Source: Lachnospiraceae bacterium
Lineage (GTDB): Bacteria; Bacillota; Clostridia; Lachnospirales; Lachnospiraceae
NCBI GenBank assembly: GCA_019424135.1
Contig: JAHYZZ010000013.1
Location: 5,220 to 65,907 of the forward strand
DNA: 60,688 nt
Direction: 5' to 3'
This document shows positions 32,627 through 41,874 of this stretch, piece after piece (position 1 is the first letter of the stretch; each line of letters starts with the position of its first letter). Made by a program: the position numbers and the translations under genes. Below the pieces are notes generated by a model. That model saw only the letters and a list, made by a program, of their open reading frames with translations. It did no database searches and was not told where the DNA came from.

Positions 32627-34063
32627 TTACATGCTGTCGTATAATTCTTCATATTGTTTTGCAGAATTTTTCCAGGAGAAGTCCTTTTGCATTCCCCGTT
32701 CCACGATCTTATTCCAGTCTCTCTTTTTATCGTAGAAAATCCGCTCAGCATAGCGCACGGTACCTAGCATCTCATGAGCATTGTAATTCATGAAACTAAA
32801 ACCGGTCCCCGTCTTTTCATACTCATTGTAAGGTTCAACAGTATCCTTAAGTCCGCCTGTCTCACGCACAATCGGAACAGTGCCATAACGAAGACTCATC
32901 AGCTGACTTAGACCGCACGGCTCAAACAACGACGGCATTAAGAATGCGTCGCTTCCGGCATAGATTTTGTGAGACATCTCCTCTGAATAATAAATATTCG
33001 CAGAAACTTTCCCAGAATATTTCCATGCGAAATGACGAAACATATTCTCATACTGCTCTTCCCCAGTTCCAAGAGCTACGATCTGTACCGCATCCTGGCA
33101 CAATTCATCCATAACATAAGCCACCAAGTCAAACCCCTTCTGATCCGTCAGTCTGGAGACGATACCAATCATCATCACCTTATTATCCTGATCAAGGCCC
33201 AGTTCTTTCTGCAGTGCAAGCTTATTTTTTACCTTTTCTCTACGGAAATTGTCTACGGTATAGTTTTTTTCGATGAACGAATCTGTGGCAGGGTTGTATT
33301 CGCGATAGTCGATTCCGTTTACAATTCCTGACAGACAGTTGGACCTGGCATTCATCAGCCCGTCCAGCTTTTCCCCGTAAAACGGCATCTTGATCTCTTC
33401 TGCATAAGTATTGCTCACCGTCGTGATGCGATCCGCATAGACAATCCCGCCCTTCAAATAATTGGCATCTTTGTATGCCTCCACCTTGTCCGGCACAAAA
33501 TAGTACTGTGGAAGTCCGGTTATGTCTCTGACTCGTTTGGTGTCCCAGGTCCCCTGGAACTTCAGATTATGGATTGTCATGACCGTCTTGATTCCCCTGT
33601 ACCATTCATTTCCATACCGGAAATTGTCAAGAAATACAGGAATCAGGCCTGTCTGCCAGTCATGGCAGTGGATGATGTCCGGGCGGAAATCGATCAGCGG
33701 AAGAGAGCTTAACACTGCCTTCGAAAAAAATGCAAATTTTTCAATATCTGCATACATATCTCCATACGGAGCATATCCGTTAAAATAGTACTCGTTATCT
33801 ATAAAATAGAATGTAATTCCTTCGTATTCCAATTCTAATATGCCAACATACTGTTTTCTCCAGTTTAGATCCATATAAAAATGCGTATGATACTGAAGCT
33901 TATCCTTCCATTCCTGCTTCATGCACATGTATTTTGGCAGCATCACCCGCACATCGTATTTTTCTTTGTCAAAATATTTCGGAAGAGAACCGACAACATC
34001 TGCCAATCCTCCGGTTTTTATAAACGGTACTGATTCTGAAGCTGCAAATAATATTTTTTTCAT
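32627..34063 (-). CDS. glgA: Glycogen synthase (ADP-glucose)
   Basis: GlgA extends alpha-1,4-glucan chains from ADP-glucose. The 478-residue GT5 enzyme starts KILFAASESVPFIKTGGLAD, where KTGGLAD is the ADP-glucose-binding KxGGL motif, and has FHCHDWQTGLIPVFL-like IHCHDWQTGL, a VSRLTDQKGFDL segment, and the C-terminal catalytic GSDAFLMPSLFEPCGLSQ motif with two conserved glutamates nearby. The ATG at 34063 has GGAGG seven bases upstream. No other glycogen genes (glgB, glgC, glgP) are in the window. A weak promoter candidate precedes it. Confidence 0.96.
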   Translation of the reverse strand: MKKILFAASESVPFIKTGGLADVVGSLPKYFDKEKYDVRVMLPKYMCMKQEWKDKLQYHTHFYMDLNWRKQYVGILELEYEGITFYFIDNEYYFNGYAPYGDMYADIEKFAFFSKAVLSSLPLIDFRPDIIHCHDWQTGLIPVFLDNFRYGNEWYRGIKTVMTIHNLKFQGTWDTKRVRDITGLPQYYFVPDKVEAYKDANYLKGGIVYADRITTVSNTYAEEIKMPFYGEKLDGLMNARSNCLSGIVNGIDYREYNPATDSFIEKNYTVDNFRREKVKNKLALQKELGLDQDNKVMMIGIVSRLTDQKGFDLVAYVMDELCQDAVQIVALGTGEEQYENMFRHFAWKYSGKVSANIYYSEEMSHKIYAGSDAFLMPSLFEPCGLSQLMSLRYGTVPIVRETGGLKDTVEPYNEYEKTGTGFSFMNYNAHEMLGTVRYAERIFYDKKRDWNKIVERGMQKDFSWKNSAKQYEELYDSM

Positions 34064-34095
34064 GGCTTTCCCTCCCAACCTCGCAATCTATACCT

Positions 34096-34124
34096 ATTAT
34101 AGCTTATTTTTTTTCAGAAGGAAA
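34096..34124 (-). promoter_or_regulatory. Weak promoter candidate for glgA
   Basis: Minus strand TATAAT (34096-34101) with a poor -35 TTTCCT (34119-34124) at 17 bases. The -10 is perfect, but the -35 matches only three of six, so an activator or another sigma factor may be needed. Confidence 0.35.
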
Positions 34125-34127
34125 GCA

Positions 34128-34916
34128 TTAGTTTTTCGATTCTAAACGGATTGTGTCGGCGATTAATGCAATAAATTCGGAATTTGTAGGCTTCCCTTTG
34201 CCATTGCTGACCGTATATCCGAACAGATGGTCCAACGTGTCCAGCTTGCCGCGGCTCCATGCCACTTCAATCGCGTGTCGAATTGCCCGTTCTACTCTGC
34301 TTGCCGTGGTCTGATGCATTTTTGCCACTGTAGGATATAGCACTTTCGTAATCGCATTCAGCACATCCATATCTTCCACCGCCATCATAATCGCATCCCG
34401 GAGATAATGATAGCCCTTAATATGCGCCGGTATCCCGATCTCATGGATCATGTCTGTCACCCGGGTCTCCAAATTGATCTCCGGTGTTTTATAAGTCTGA
34501 ACTCCCACACCGGAAACCTCTGATCCTCCACGTTTTGCCGGATGTCCGGCCAGTTTAATCTGGTTGATAATCATATCATTCTGGAATGGTTTTAATATAT
34601 AGTAATTTGCTCCTTTTTTGAAGGCATCTTCCGTAATTCTCTCCTGGCCCACTGCTGTGATTACAATAAATCCGGGATGCTTTTTCAACTCCTTGTCCCG
34701 CCCTACTGTCTCCATGACACTTAAGCCGTCCATCTTCGGCATAATCAGATCTAGCAATACAACATCTGGCTGTTTTTCGCGGATCATCCGATACGCATCT
34801 TCTCCATTATTTGCTTTTCCGACCAGATTCAGTTCCTTGTCACTTTCCACGATTTCGCCAAGCAGATCCAGGATTCGTTCATTGTCGTCGGCGATTGCCA
34901 CGTTTATTTCGCTCAT
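34128..34916 (-). CDS. spo0A: Sporulation response regulator Spo0A
   Basis: Spo0A is the master regulator of sporulation entry. The 262-residue protein has an N-terminal receiver domain with acidic pocket Asp10/Asp11, phospho-acceptor Asp56 in VVLLDLIMPKMDG, and LKPF near residue 108. A flexible linker rich in Gly/Ser (GGSEVSGVGV) leads to the Spo0A-specific DNA-binding domain, with SRVERAIRHAIEVAWSRG as recognition helix and the C-terminal SNSEFIALIADTIRL-type tail (here KPTNSEFIALIADTIRLE). It follows spoIVB, as in Bacillus. Its 5' region holds a vegetative promoter and several Spo0A-box-like sites. Confidence 0.98.
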   Translation of the reverse strand: MSEINVAIADDNERILDLLGEIVESDKELNLVGKANNGEDAYRMIREKQPDVVLLDLIMPKMDGLSVMETVGRDKELKKHPGFIVITAVGQERITEDAFKKGANYYILKPFQNDMIINQIKLAGHPAKRGGSEVSGVGVQTYKTPEINLETRVTDMIHEIGIPAHIKGYHYLRDAIMMAVEDMDVLNAITKVLYPTVAKMHQTTASRVERAIRHAIEVAWSRGKLDTLDHLFGYTVSNGKGKPTNSEFIALIADTIRLESKN

Positions 34917-34950
34917 TTTGCCTTATGCCTCCTTCTCCCTACAGAAAAAC

Positions 34951-35045
34951 CGTCGAGTTCAATTATATAATCTGACAAGAGACAAGGCAAGAAATTGCTG
35001 TCGGAAAACCGAAACAATTCTCGACACTTTTATGAAGATTCGACA
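34951..35045. promoter_or_regulatory. Cluster of Spo0A-box-like sites upstream of spo0A
   Basis: The Spo0A box is TGTCGAA. On the minus strand there is an exact TGTCGAA (35039-35045) and TGTCGAG (35020-35026), 19 bases apart, close to two helical turns. On the plus strand TGTCGGA (34999-35005) and CGTCGAG (34951-34957) are one- and two-base variants. They flank the spo0A promoter, so feedback control by Spo0A is plausible but unproven. Confidence 0.5.
34962..34990 (-). promoter_or_regulatory. Vegetative promoter for spo0A
   Basis: Minus strand TTGCCT (34985-34990), 17 bases, then TATAAT (34962-34967). The -35 matches four of six and the -10 all six. Expected start near 34955, about 40 bases before the ATG. 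Confidence 0.55.
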
Positions 35046-36100
35046 TTTTCCAGCATGTTCTCAATAAAAATCCCATACCCTTTGGAGGAGTCCTTTACAA
35101 ACACATGGGTAACAGCTCCTATCAATTTTCCATTTTGTATAATTGGGCTTCCACTCATTCCCTGGACGATTCCTCCGGCAGTCTCCAGCAAATCCTTATC
35201 CGTCACTTCCAGTACCAGCCCTTTATTGACTTCTTTTGCATCTTTGTCAACTTTTGTAATACGAATTTCATACTCCTTTACCTCACCGTCCACACCGCAG
35301 CGGATTACAGCCGGTCCTTCCTGAATCTCATCCTTTAATGCTGTCTCCATAGGCGTCTGGTCACGAAACAAAGCATCGATCCTGTCAATTCTTCCATAGA
35401 TTCCTTCTTCCGTATTTTTTGTAATAGTCCCCAGTACGTTATAATTATTATAGACAATGATACCTTCCATACCGCCGGGACTCCCGCTGGTTCCTTTTTG
35501 CACATCTTTGATGCTGGTTTCGTAGACTGTCCCGGAAGATGCATTCAACAGAGTATTCGTGTCAACGTCATGGATTCCATGCCCCAACGCTCCAAACTGG
35601 CTGTCTGCATTTAAAAAAGTAATTGTTCCAAGTCCCTGTGCGTTGTCACGGACCCAGATTCCCAACTTATAATGATGATCCTTGCACAAGACAGCATCCA
35701 TACGCAGATCAATGGTTTCTTCTGATCTTTGGACAGTCAGTATAACGTCTTCCTTTTCCAGACGACTGACCGCTTCTACAAGCTGAGATTTGTTCTGGAT
35801 TTTCTCTCCATCCATAGCCACGATATAGTCTCCAGGATTCACCAGATTGGCAGCTGGTTCATACGTCATTCCATCCATACCGTCTATTGCTTCCGTTCCA
35901 AGAACCATGACTCCTTCTGTCTCCAGATAGATCCCGATGGGCATGCCTCCAGGAATTACCAACTGTGTATCGGCCGTCCCGGCGCTTACCTCCTGCTTCA
36001 TCTGATTCTGTCTGTTCTGAATCAGATAATAGCTGCCTCCCACTGCTGTTGCAAATGTTGCAATCATAATTAAAATTCTTCGATACCAGTATTTTTTCAT
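35030..36100 (-). CDS. spoIVB: SpoIVB serine peptidase
   Basis: SpoIVB is secreted from the forespore and signals to the mother cell by triggering pro-sigma-K processing through SpoIVFA. The 356-residue product has an N-terminal membrane anchor (about 9-27), a PDZ domain (about 60-125), and the S55 protease domain with the catalytic His in GHGIHD (173-178) and the serine motif QGMSGSPIIQNG (313-324). Length is a little below the 425 residues in Bacillus. It sits between recN and spo0A, the classic order. In Bacillus it is read by sigma-F/G; I saw no convincing match here. Confidence 0.95.
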   Translation of the reverse strand: MKKYWYRRILIMIATFATAVGGSYYLIQNRQNQMKQEVSAGTADTQLVIPGGMPIGIYLETEGVMVLGTEAIDGMDGMTYEPAANLVNPGDYIVAMDGEKIQNKSQLVEAVSRLEKEDVILTVQRSEETIDLRMDAVLCKDHHYKLGIWVRDNAQGLGTITFLNADSQFGALGHGIHDVDTNTLLNASSGTVYETSIKDVQKGTSGSPGGMEGIIVYNNYNVLGTITKNTEEGIYGRIDRIDALFRDQTPMETALKDEIQEGPAVIRCGVDGEVKEYEIRITKVDKDAKEVNKGLVLEVTDKDLLETAGGIVQGMSGSPIIQNGKLIGAVTHVFVKDSSKGYGIFIENMLENVESS

Positions 36101-36116
36101 TCATCTTCCCTCACAT

Positions 36117-36148
36117 AAAAAAGATAGATGCCTTCTGACATCTATCTT
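36117..36148 (-). terminator. Rho-independent terminator after recN
   Basis: AAGATAGATG and CATCTATCTT form a perfect 10-bp stem with an eight-base loop; the minus strand continues with TTTTTTATG. It begins 22 bases after the recN stop and separates the nusB-recN transcript from spoIVB. Confidence 0.75.
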
Positions 36149-36170
36149 ATTATATGATTTTTTTTCTTTT

Positions 36171-37865
36171 TTACTCGGCCTTACGCAGACTGTTTTTCTT
36201 TTCTTTTGCCAGGGCTTTCATCTCTGCCGCACTTTTTCTGACAGTATCTGTAATCCGGGCGCCGCCCAGGATCCTGGCAAGTTCTTCTTCCGATTCCTGT
36301 TCGGTTAAAAGGCTGATGGCGGTGTGGGCTTCTCCTTCCTCCGTATACTTTTCAATTCTGTAATGATGATCAGCCATGGCTGCAATCTGTGCAAGATGTG
36401 TGATACAGATCACCTGATGACTGCTTCCAATTAAAGCCATCTTCTCCGATACCTTCTGTGCTGTCCTGCCACTGATGCCCACATCAATCTCATCAAAAAT
36501 CAAAGTTTCAATCTCATCTTTTTTCGCCATCACAGTCTTGATTGCGAGCATGATCCTGGAAAGTTCCCCGCCAGATGCCACTTCCGCAAGAGGCTTCTTG
36601 GGCTGACCAGGATTCATAGAGATCCTGAATTCTATATCATCGATTCCGCCTGCCGTATAATCCGTAGTCCGTTCAAAATGAATTTCAAACTCCACTTTTT
36701 CAAAATTCAGCTCTTTTAATCCATTTTCAATTTCCCTCTCCAGGACAGATGCCTGTTTCTTTCGAAGTTTTGAAAGCTTTTCCGAAGATGCCCTTAATTC
36801 TTCTTCGGTCTCCCTGCAACGGAGCTGCAACCTTTCCAGATACTGATCATAATCCTCCAGCACCCGGATTTGATCTTCCTGTTTTTGGCAATATGCAAGA
36901 ATTTCTTCGATGGTATTTCCATATTTTGTTTTCAAATGGTTGATCACATTTAAACGATTCTCCGTCTCATAGAACTCTTCTTCTGAATACTCGCAGGTTT
37001 TCCCATATTCTGCCAGCTCTCGGTTGAAATCATTCAAAAGGCTGTCTATCTCTGACAGCTGCCCATAAAGTTCAGAAGCCTTTTCATCGTATTGTGATGT
37101 CTCAAAAAGAGCATGAATGGCACGGCTTAGCGCATCGCTGGCATTACCATTTCCGGCACTTGTGTATGAATACGCCTCCTCAATCCCGTCTGAAATCTTT
37201 CTTGCATTTGTCATTTTCCGGTATCGACTTTCCAACTCTTCGTCTTCACCAGGATGTAACTGTGCATCTTTGATTTCCTGGACCTCAAACTTGAGAAAAT
37301 CTAATTCTTTTATTCTCTTTGCCTCATCTATTTTTGAAGCTTCCAGCTCATGATTACAGGAACAAAATCTTTGATATATTTCTTTTGTCCGGGCCTTTTC
37401 CTTTTCCAAAACATCCCTGGCAAAAGTATCTGTGATTCCTAAATGATTCTTCTTGTAGAGCAACGACTGATGTTCATGCTGTCCATGGATATCGATCAAG
37501 ACTTCTGCTGCTGCTTTCAGTTTCTGAATCGGAACTGTCTCTGCGTTGATTCTGCTTACACTCCGTCCCGGCATCAGCCTTCTTGAGAGAGTGACGACTC
37601 CCTCTTCCGGATAAATCTCCAAATCCTTAAGCTTTTCAATCTGCCTCTGGTCTTCCAGAAAAAAGGTAATCTCTACAAACCCATATTCCGCGCCAGTACG
37701 TAAAATATCTTTGTGATACCGTGCACCAAGTGCAAGATTGACAGATCCTAGAATAATTGATTTACCAGCTCCGGTCTCTCCTGTCAGAATATTAAGCCCA
37801 TCCTGGAATTCCACGTCAATCTCATCGATCAACGCCAGATTTTTTACATGCAAATTCTGTAACAT
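36171..37865 (-). CDS. recN: DNA repair protein RecN
   Basis: RecN is an SMC-like ATPase that gathers broken DNA ends for double-strand break repair. The 564-residue length fits. Walker A is TGETGAGKSIILG near the N terminus, two coiled-coil arms occupy about residues 160-370 with many Glu/Lys heptads, and the C-terminal head has the ABC signature EVASGGELSRIMLA and the Walker B LIFDEIDVGISG. It is followed by ahrC/argR upstream (transcription order argR, recN), eight bases apart, as in many Firmicutes. Confidence 0.97.
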   Translation of the reverse strand: MLQNLHVKNLALIDEIDVEFQDGLNILTGETGAGKSIILGSVNLALGARYHKDILRTGAEYGFVEITFFLEDQRQIEKLKDLEIYPEEGVVTLSRRLMPGRSVSRINAETVPIQKLKAAAEVLIDIHGQHEHQSLLYKKNHLGITDTFARDVLEKEKARTKEIYQRFCSCNHELEASKIDEAKRIKELDFLKFEVQEIKDAQLHPGEDEELESRYRKMTNARKISDGIEEAYSYTSAGNGNASDALSRAIHALFETSQYDEKASELYGQLSEIDSLLNDFNRELAEYGKTCEYSEEEFYETENRLNVINHLKTKYGNTIEEILAYCQKQEDQIRVLEDYDQYLERLQLRCRETEEELRASSEKLSKLRKKQASVLEREIENGLKELNFEKVEFEIHFERTTDYTAGGIDDIEFRISMNPGQPKKPLAEVASGGELSRIMLAIKTVMAKKDEIETLIFDEIDVGISGRTAQKVSEKMALIGSSHQVICITHLAQIAAMADHHYRIEKYTEEGEAHTAISLLTEQESEEELARILGGARITDTVRKSAAEMKALAKEKKNSLRKAE

Positions 37866-37873
37866 TCTGCCTC

Positions 37874-38323
37874 CTATAAGACGATCTTACTAATCTTATC
37901 CATTACCTTTACTGTATCCTCCGCGCTTCGGATTGCGCACATAATCGTATCATCTCCGGCAATACACCCTACTACTTCATTCCATTTCATAGCATCCAGA
38001 GCCGCCGCTACTGCCATGGCCATCCCGGCCACCGTTTTAATCACCAAGATATTTTGAGCCATATCCATAGATACGTAACCGTCTTTTAAAACTCGAATGT
38101 ATTTTTCACTGATACCTTTTTCCATTCCTTGGTGCAGTGCATAGCGCTGCTTTCCATTTTCAGAAGGAATTTTGGTCAGTTTCAGATCGCGGATATCCCG
38201 GGATACTGTGGCCTGAGTCACCTTAAAACCTTCCCGGGTCAGATAGTCTGCCAATTCCTCCTGAGTCTCGATATGGTGTTGATTGATCAATTCTATGATC
38301 TTTGCATGTCTGTTTACCTTCAT
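37874..38323 (-). CDS. argR: Arginine repressor
   Basis: ArgR/AhrC represses arginine synthesis genes and activates catabolism when arginine is bound. The 149-residue product has an N-terminal winged helix (TQEELADYLTREGFK, then TQATVSRDIRDLKLTKI) and the C-terminal hexamer and arginine-binding domain with NEVVGCIAGDDTIMCAIRS, close to the usual GTIAGDDTI motif. It lies between nadK and recN in the same transcript, three bases from nadK. The argD-like gene in this window (21678-22919) is a possible target. Confidence 0.96.
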   Translation of the reverse strand: MKVNRHAKIIELINQHHIETQEELADYLTREGFKVTQATVSRDIRDLKLTKIPSENGKQRYALHQGMEKGISEKYIRVLKDGYVSMDMAQNILVIKTVAGMAMAVAAALDAMKWNEVVGCIAGDDTIMCAIRSAEDTVKVMDKISKIVL

Positions 38324-38326
38324 GTC

Positions 38327-39163
38327 TTAATTTCCCTTCATCTTTCTGCGCAGAGTTTCCAAAAAACTGACTCTGCTCAGTTTCACAAACTTTGTGGAGG
38401 CTTCTGCCTTATGGATTTCCACGGTCTGTCCTGTCTGTAATGTCCTGGTATCGGCTCCATCAAAACTTACAAAAACTTCTTCTTTCATACCGTTTCTTCC
38501 TTTTCCAATCTCCACAACAATCTCATCCTCCGAGGAAAGGACAATACTGCTGGTATTCAATGCATGGGGGCAGATCGGAGTGATCACAATCAAAGATGCT
38601 GTCGGTTCTACAATCGGCCCCCCCGCCGAAAGATTATAAGCCGTTGATCCTGTTGGCGTCGAGATAATGATACCGTCCGCTTCATAAGAATTTAAAAGTG
38701 CTCCGTTGACATACAGACGGAAATGAATCACTCTAAGTTCTCCTTTTCTGCAGACCACAATATCATTCAACGCCACGTCCTCTGTCTGGTCTTCGAACCT
38801 TCCTGACAGCATCATCCGGTCTTCCAATTCATAGTCATCATTTGTGAGCTTACGAACCGCTTCCTCCACATGGGAAACTTCCACCTCTGTCAGATATCCT
38901 AATGTCCCCATATTAATTCCCAGAACCGGCACTTCCCGGTTCCAGAGGATTCTGGCCACCTCGATCAGACTTCCGTCTCCTCCAATAACAATCGCACAGT
39001 CCAAATCAAGGGGCAGCACCTCTTTTATGATGTTTTTCTTATTATCCTTCCGGCAGAGAATACATGTCTTACCGGCCTTTTCAAGAAGATGTATCACCTG
39101 ACCTGTCACCTTATGATCCACATCTTTTCCATCGTTTGTCACAATCAAAAAACGATCCATCAT
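38327..39163 (-). CDS. nadK: NAD kinase
   Basis: NadK phosphorylates NAD to NADP, the source of cellular NADPH. The 278-residue protein has the diphosphate-binding GGDGSLIEVARI motif, the NMGTLGYLTEV segment, the NDIVVCRKGE strand and TPTGSTAYNLSAGGPI, which contacts the substrate. I chose the first of two adjacent ATGs (39163; GGAAGA just upstream); the next is at 39160. It lies 13 bases after tlyA. In Bacillus the tlyA/yqxC-ahrC-recN order is contiguous, so this insertion is a clostridial feature. Confidence 0.96.
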   Translation of the reverse strand: MMDRFLIVTNDGKDVDHKVTGQVIHLLEKAGKTCILCRKDNKKNIIKEVLPLDLDCAIVIGGDGSLIEVARILWNREVPVLGINMGTLGYLTEVEVSHVEEAVRKLTNDDYELEDRMMLSGRFEDQTEDVALNDIVVCRKGELRVIHFRLYVNGALLNSYEADGIIISTPTGSTAYNLSAGGPIVEPTASLIVITPICPHALNTSSIVLSSEDEIVVEIGKGRNGMKEEVFVSFDGADTRTLQTGQTVEIHKAEASTKFVKLSRVSFLETLRRKMKGN

Positions 39164-39176
39164 TCTTCCAGTCCCT

Positions 39177-39986
39177 CTATTTTTTCGCCAATGTATCAAA
39201 GGCAAGATCTATAATCTGCATCCTTCTTTGCTCATCAATCAATGTCCCGGGAGTATCTGTTTTTTTAAGATGCACTAGATATTCAATGTTTCCCTCTGGC
39301 CCTTTGATTGGAGAAAAATCCAAATCTTTGACGAGAAATCCAATGGAAACAGCGTATTCAATCACTTTTATGATCACTTCTAAATGGGTGCTTTTTTCTC
39401 TGACTACTCCTTTCTTTCCCACCTTTTCCCTGCCCGCTTCAAACTGAGGCTTAATCAGTGCCACAATCTGACCGTCCGAAACCAAATAATTTCGGATCGG
39501 CAGTAATACCTTTGTCAGAGAAATGAAGGAAACATCAACAGATGACACCTCAATAGGCTCTCCTAGATCTTCAGGTGTCACATACCGGATATTTGTCTTT
39601 TCCATACAGATAACCCTAGGGTCCTGCCTAAGTTTCCAGTCCAGCTGTCCTCTTCCCACATCAATGGCGTATACCTTTTTTGCCCCATTTTGAAGCATAC
39701 AATCTGTAAAACCACCTGTGGAAGAACCTACATCCGTACAGGTCTTTTCCGTTACAGTAAGGTCAAAATTCTTCAGCGCTTTTTCCAGCTTCAGTCCTCC
39801 TCTGCTGACATAGGGCAGCGTATGCCCTTTTACTTCAATCTGGACCTCCTCTGAAAAGGCTGTCCCTGCTTTATCTTCTCTCTGCCCGTCCACGAATACA
39901 TTTCCTGACATGATAATGGCTTTGGCCTTCTCTCTTGAAGAGGCCAGATTTCTTTTCACTAACAATACATCTAATCGTTCTTTCAT
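39177..39986 (-). CDS. tlyA: TlyA-family rRNA 2'-O-methyltransferase
   Basis: TlyA methylates 16S and/or 23S rRNA at cytidine 2'-OH positions; a hemolysin name is historical. The 269-residue product has an S4 RNA-binding domain (ERLDVLLVKRNLASSREKA) and an FtsJ-like methyltransferase domain with DVGSSTGGFTDCML as SAM motif and IALIKPQFEAGREKV. I chose the ATG at 39986 with AGGAG ten bases upstream; the 19-codon extension overlaps dxs. It lies seven bases after dxs. Substrate position cannot be deduced. Confidence 0.92.
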   Translation of the reverse strand: MKERLDVLLVKRNLASSREKAKAIIMSGNVFVDGQREDKAGTAFSEEVQIEVKGHTLPYVSRGGLKLEKALKNFDLTVTEKTCTDVGSSTGGFTDCMLQNGAKKVYAIDVGRGQLDWKLRQDPRVICMEKTNIRYVTPEDLGEPIEVSSVDVSFISLTKVLLPIRNYLVSDGQIVALIKPQFEAGREKVGKKGVVREKSTHLEVIIKVIEYAVSIGFLVKDLDFSPIKGPEGNIEYLVHLKKTDTPGTLIDEQRRMQIIDLAFDTLAKK

Positions 39987-39993
39987 ATTCTTT

Positions 39994-41859
39994 TTACTCC
40001 TGACAGACTGCCCGGATAATCTTCTCTGTGACAGACTCTGCATCGATTTTTGTTTCTTTCCTCAGGATCTCTACATTTCCATGCTCCACATACTCGTCCG
40101 GCAGCGCGCTGATGAGGACTTTTACAGGCAGATTTTCCTGGCAGACAAAGGTCTGTACCCTCTCCCCGAATCCTCCAGTCTGGACATTTTCTTCCATAGT
40201 CACGATCCATTCATGATCTCTTGACAGGTTACGAATCATTTCTTTATCCAGAGGTTTGATAAACCTGGCGTTGACCAGTGTACAGGGATATCCCTTTTCC
40301 TTTAGCACCCTTCGGATTTTAACTGCCTCCTCAAACATATGCCCTGCACTAAGAAGCGCAATTTTTCTTTCTTTTACAATCATTTCGCTCTTCCCATATA
40401 TCACCGGTGAACGATACTCCTGATATTCATCATAGGCAGTGCCTCGCGGATAACGCAGTGCCACAGGTCCGTCATAAGAAAGTGCAAACCTAAGCATATC
40501 TGCCAACTCCCACTTATGCTTTGGTGCCATCACTGTCATCCCTGGAATACTTCCCAGATAGGACAGATCAAAGATACCCTGATGAGTCTCCCCGTCACTT
40601 CCCACCAGTCCTGACCGGTCTACCGCCAAAACCACTGGAAGATGCTGAAGAGCCACATCATGGATGATCTGATCATAGCCCCTCTGAAGAAAAGAAGAGT
40701 ATACGGCAAACACTGGTTTTAGTCCGCCAGCAGCAAGCCCTGCCGCAAACGTTACGCCATGTTCTTCTGCAATTCCTACATCAAAAAACCGGTCCGGAAA
40801 CTTACGTGCAAAACGTTTCAGGCCTGTCCCGTCAACCATTGCGGCCGTAATCGCCACAATCTTTTTATTGTCTGACGCCGCATCACACAATACTTTACCA
40901 AATACATCCGTATAGGTGTCTTTCTTCTTTTTTTCACTGACTTCTCCGGTCTGTACCTGAAAGGGTCCCACCCCATGAAACTTATCCGGCTGCTCTTCCG
41001 CAGGTGCATACCCTTTTCCTTTTTGAGTCATAACATGAAGAAGCACAGGACCTTCTATCTTTTTTGCCTCTCGAAATGCCCTGCATAGAAGGGAGATATT
41101 ATGTCCGGGAATCGGACCTAAATAGGTGATTCCCATATCTTCAAAAAACATACCCGGCACTACCAGTTGCTTGATGCTGCTTTTCGTCTTTCGGATCTGA
41201 GAAATCATATGATCCCCCACCACAGGCACCGTATGCAGGGCATTGGTCACGCCTTTTTTCAATCCTGTATAAATATCTGCTGTTCGAAGCCTTGCCAGAT
41301 ACTGGGACATGCCACCGACATTTTCTGAAATGGACATATGATTATCATTGAGCACAATGATAAAATTCGTCTTCAGCGATGCCGCATTATTCAGTGCCTC
41401 ATACGCCATCCCTCCAGTCAGCGATCCGTCACCGATGATAGAGACTACATGATAGTCTTCCTTTTTCAGATCTCTGGCATGCACATAACCCAATCCCGCC
41501 GATATGGACGTGGAGCTGTGCCCTGTGTCAAAAGCGTCACATTTACTTTCTTTCCGCTTCGGAAATCCACTCATTCCTCCGTATTTGCGAAGGGCATCAA
41601 AGCCGTCCATTCCGCCGGTCAAAAGCTTGTGGGTATAAGACTGATGCCCGACATCCCAGATCAGCTTATCCTTCGGAAGATCAAACATCAGATGCATGGA
41701 GATCGTCAGTTCCACCACTCCAAGATTCGAGGCCAGGTGCCCCCCGGTCTGACTGATCTTCTCCAGTAGGAACTTACGGATCTCATCTGGAAGAATCTTT
41801 AACTCTTCCTCTGAAAGGTTCTTTATACCATTTTCTTTCTGTATCTTTTCTAATACCAT
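39994..41859 (-). CDS. dxs: 1-deoxy-D-xylulose-5-phosphate synthase
   Basis: Dxs condenses pyruvate and glyceraldehyde-3-phosphate with thiamine diphosphate, the first step of the MEP isoprenoid pathway. The 621-residue length is normal. Visible are GGHLASNLGVVELT, the H-site LIWDVGHQSYTHKLL, the ThDP motif GDGSLTGGMAYEALNNA with NDNHMSI, the transketolase DRSGLVGSDGETHQGIFD and the C-terminal TMEENVQTGGFGERV. It follows ispA by 15 bases; the two genes together make the C5 units and chains. Confidence 0.98.
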   Translation of the reverse strand: MVLEKIQKENGIKNLSEEELKILPDEIRKFLLEKISQTGGHLASNLGVVELTISMHLMFDLPKDKLIWDVGHQSYTHKLLTGGMDGFDALRKYGGMSGFPKRKESKCDAFDTGHSSTSISAGLGYVHARDLKKEDYHVVSIIGDGSLTGGMAYEALNNAASLKTNFIIVLNDNHMSISENVGGMSQYLARLRTADIYTGLKKGVTNALHTVPVVGDHMISQIRKTKSSIKQLVVPGMFFEDMGITYLGPIPGHNISLLCRAFREAKKIEGPVLLHVMTQKGKGYAPAEEQPDKFHGVGPFQVQTGEVSEKKKKDTYTDVFGKVLCDAASDNKKIVAITAAMVDGTGLKRFARKFPDRFFDVGIAEEHGVTFAAGLAAGGLKPVFAVYSSFLQRGYDQIIHDVALQHLPVVLAVDRSGLVGSDGETHQGIFDLSYLGSIPGMTVMAPKHKWELADMLRFALSYDGPVALRYPRGTAYDEYQEYRSPVIYGKSEMIVKERKIALLSAGHMFEEAVKIRRVLKEKGYPCTLVNARFIKPLDKEMIRNLSRDHEWIVTMEENVQTGGFGERVQTFVCQENLPVKVLISALPDEYVEHGNVEILRKETKIDAESVTEKIIRAVCQE

Positions 41860-41874
41860 TTTCGACAGCCCTCT

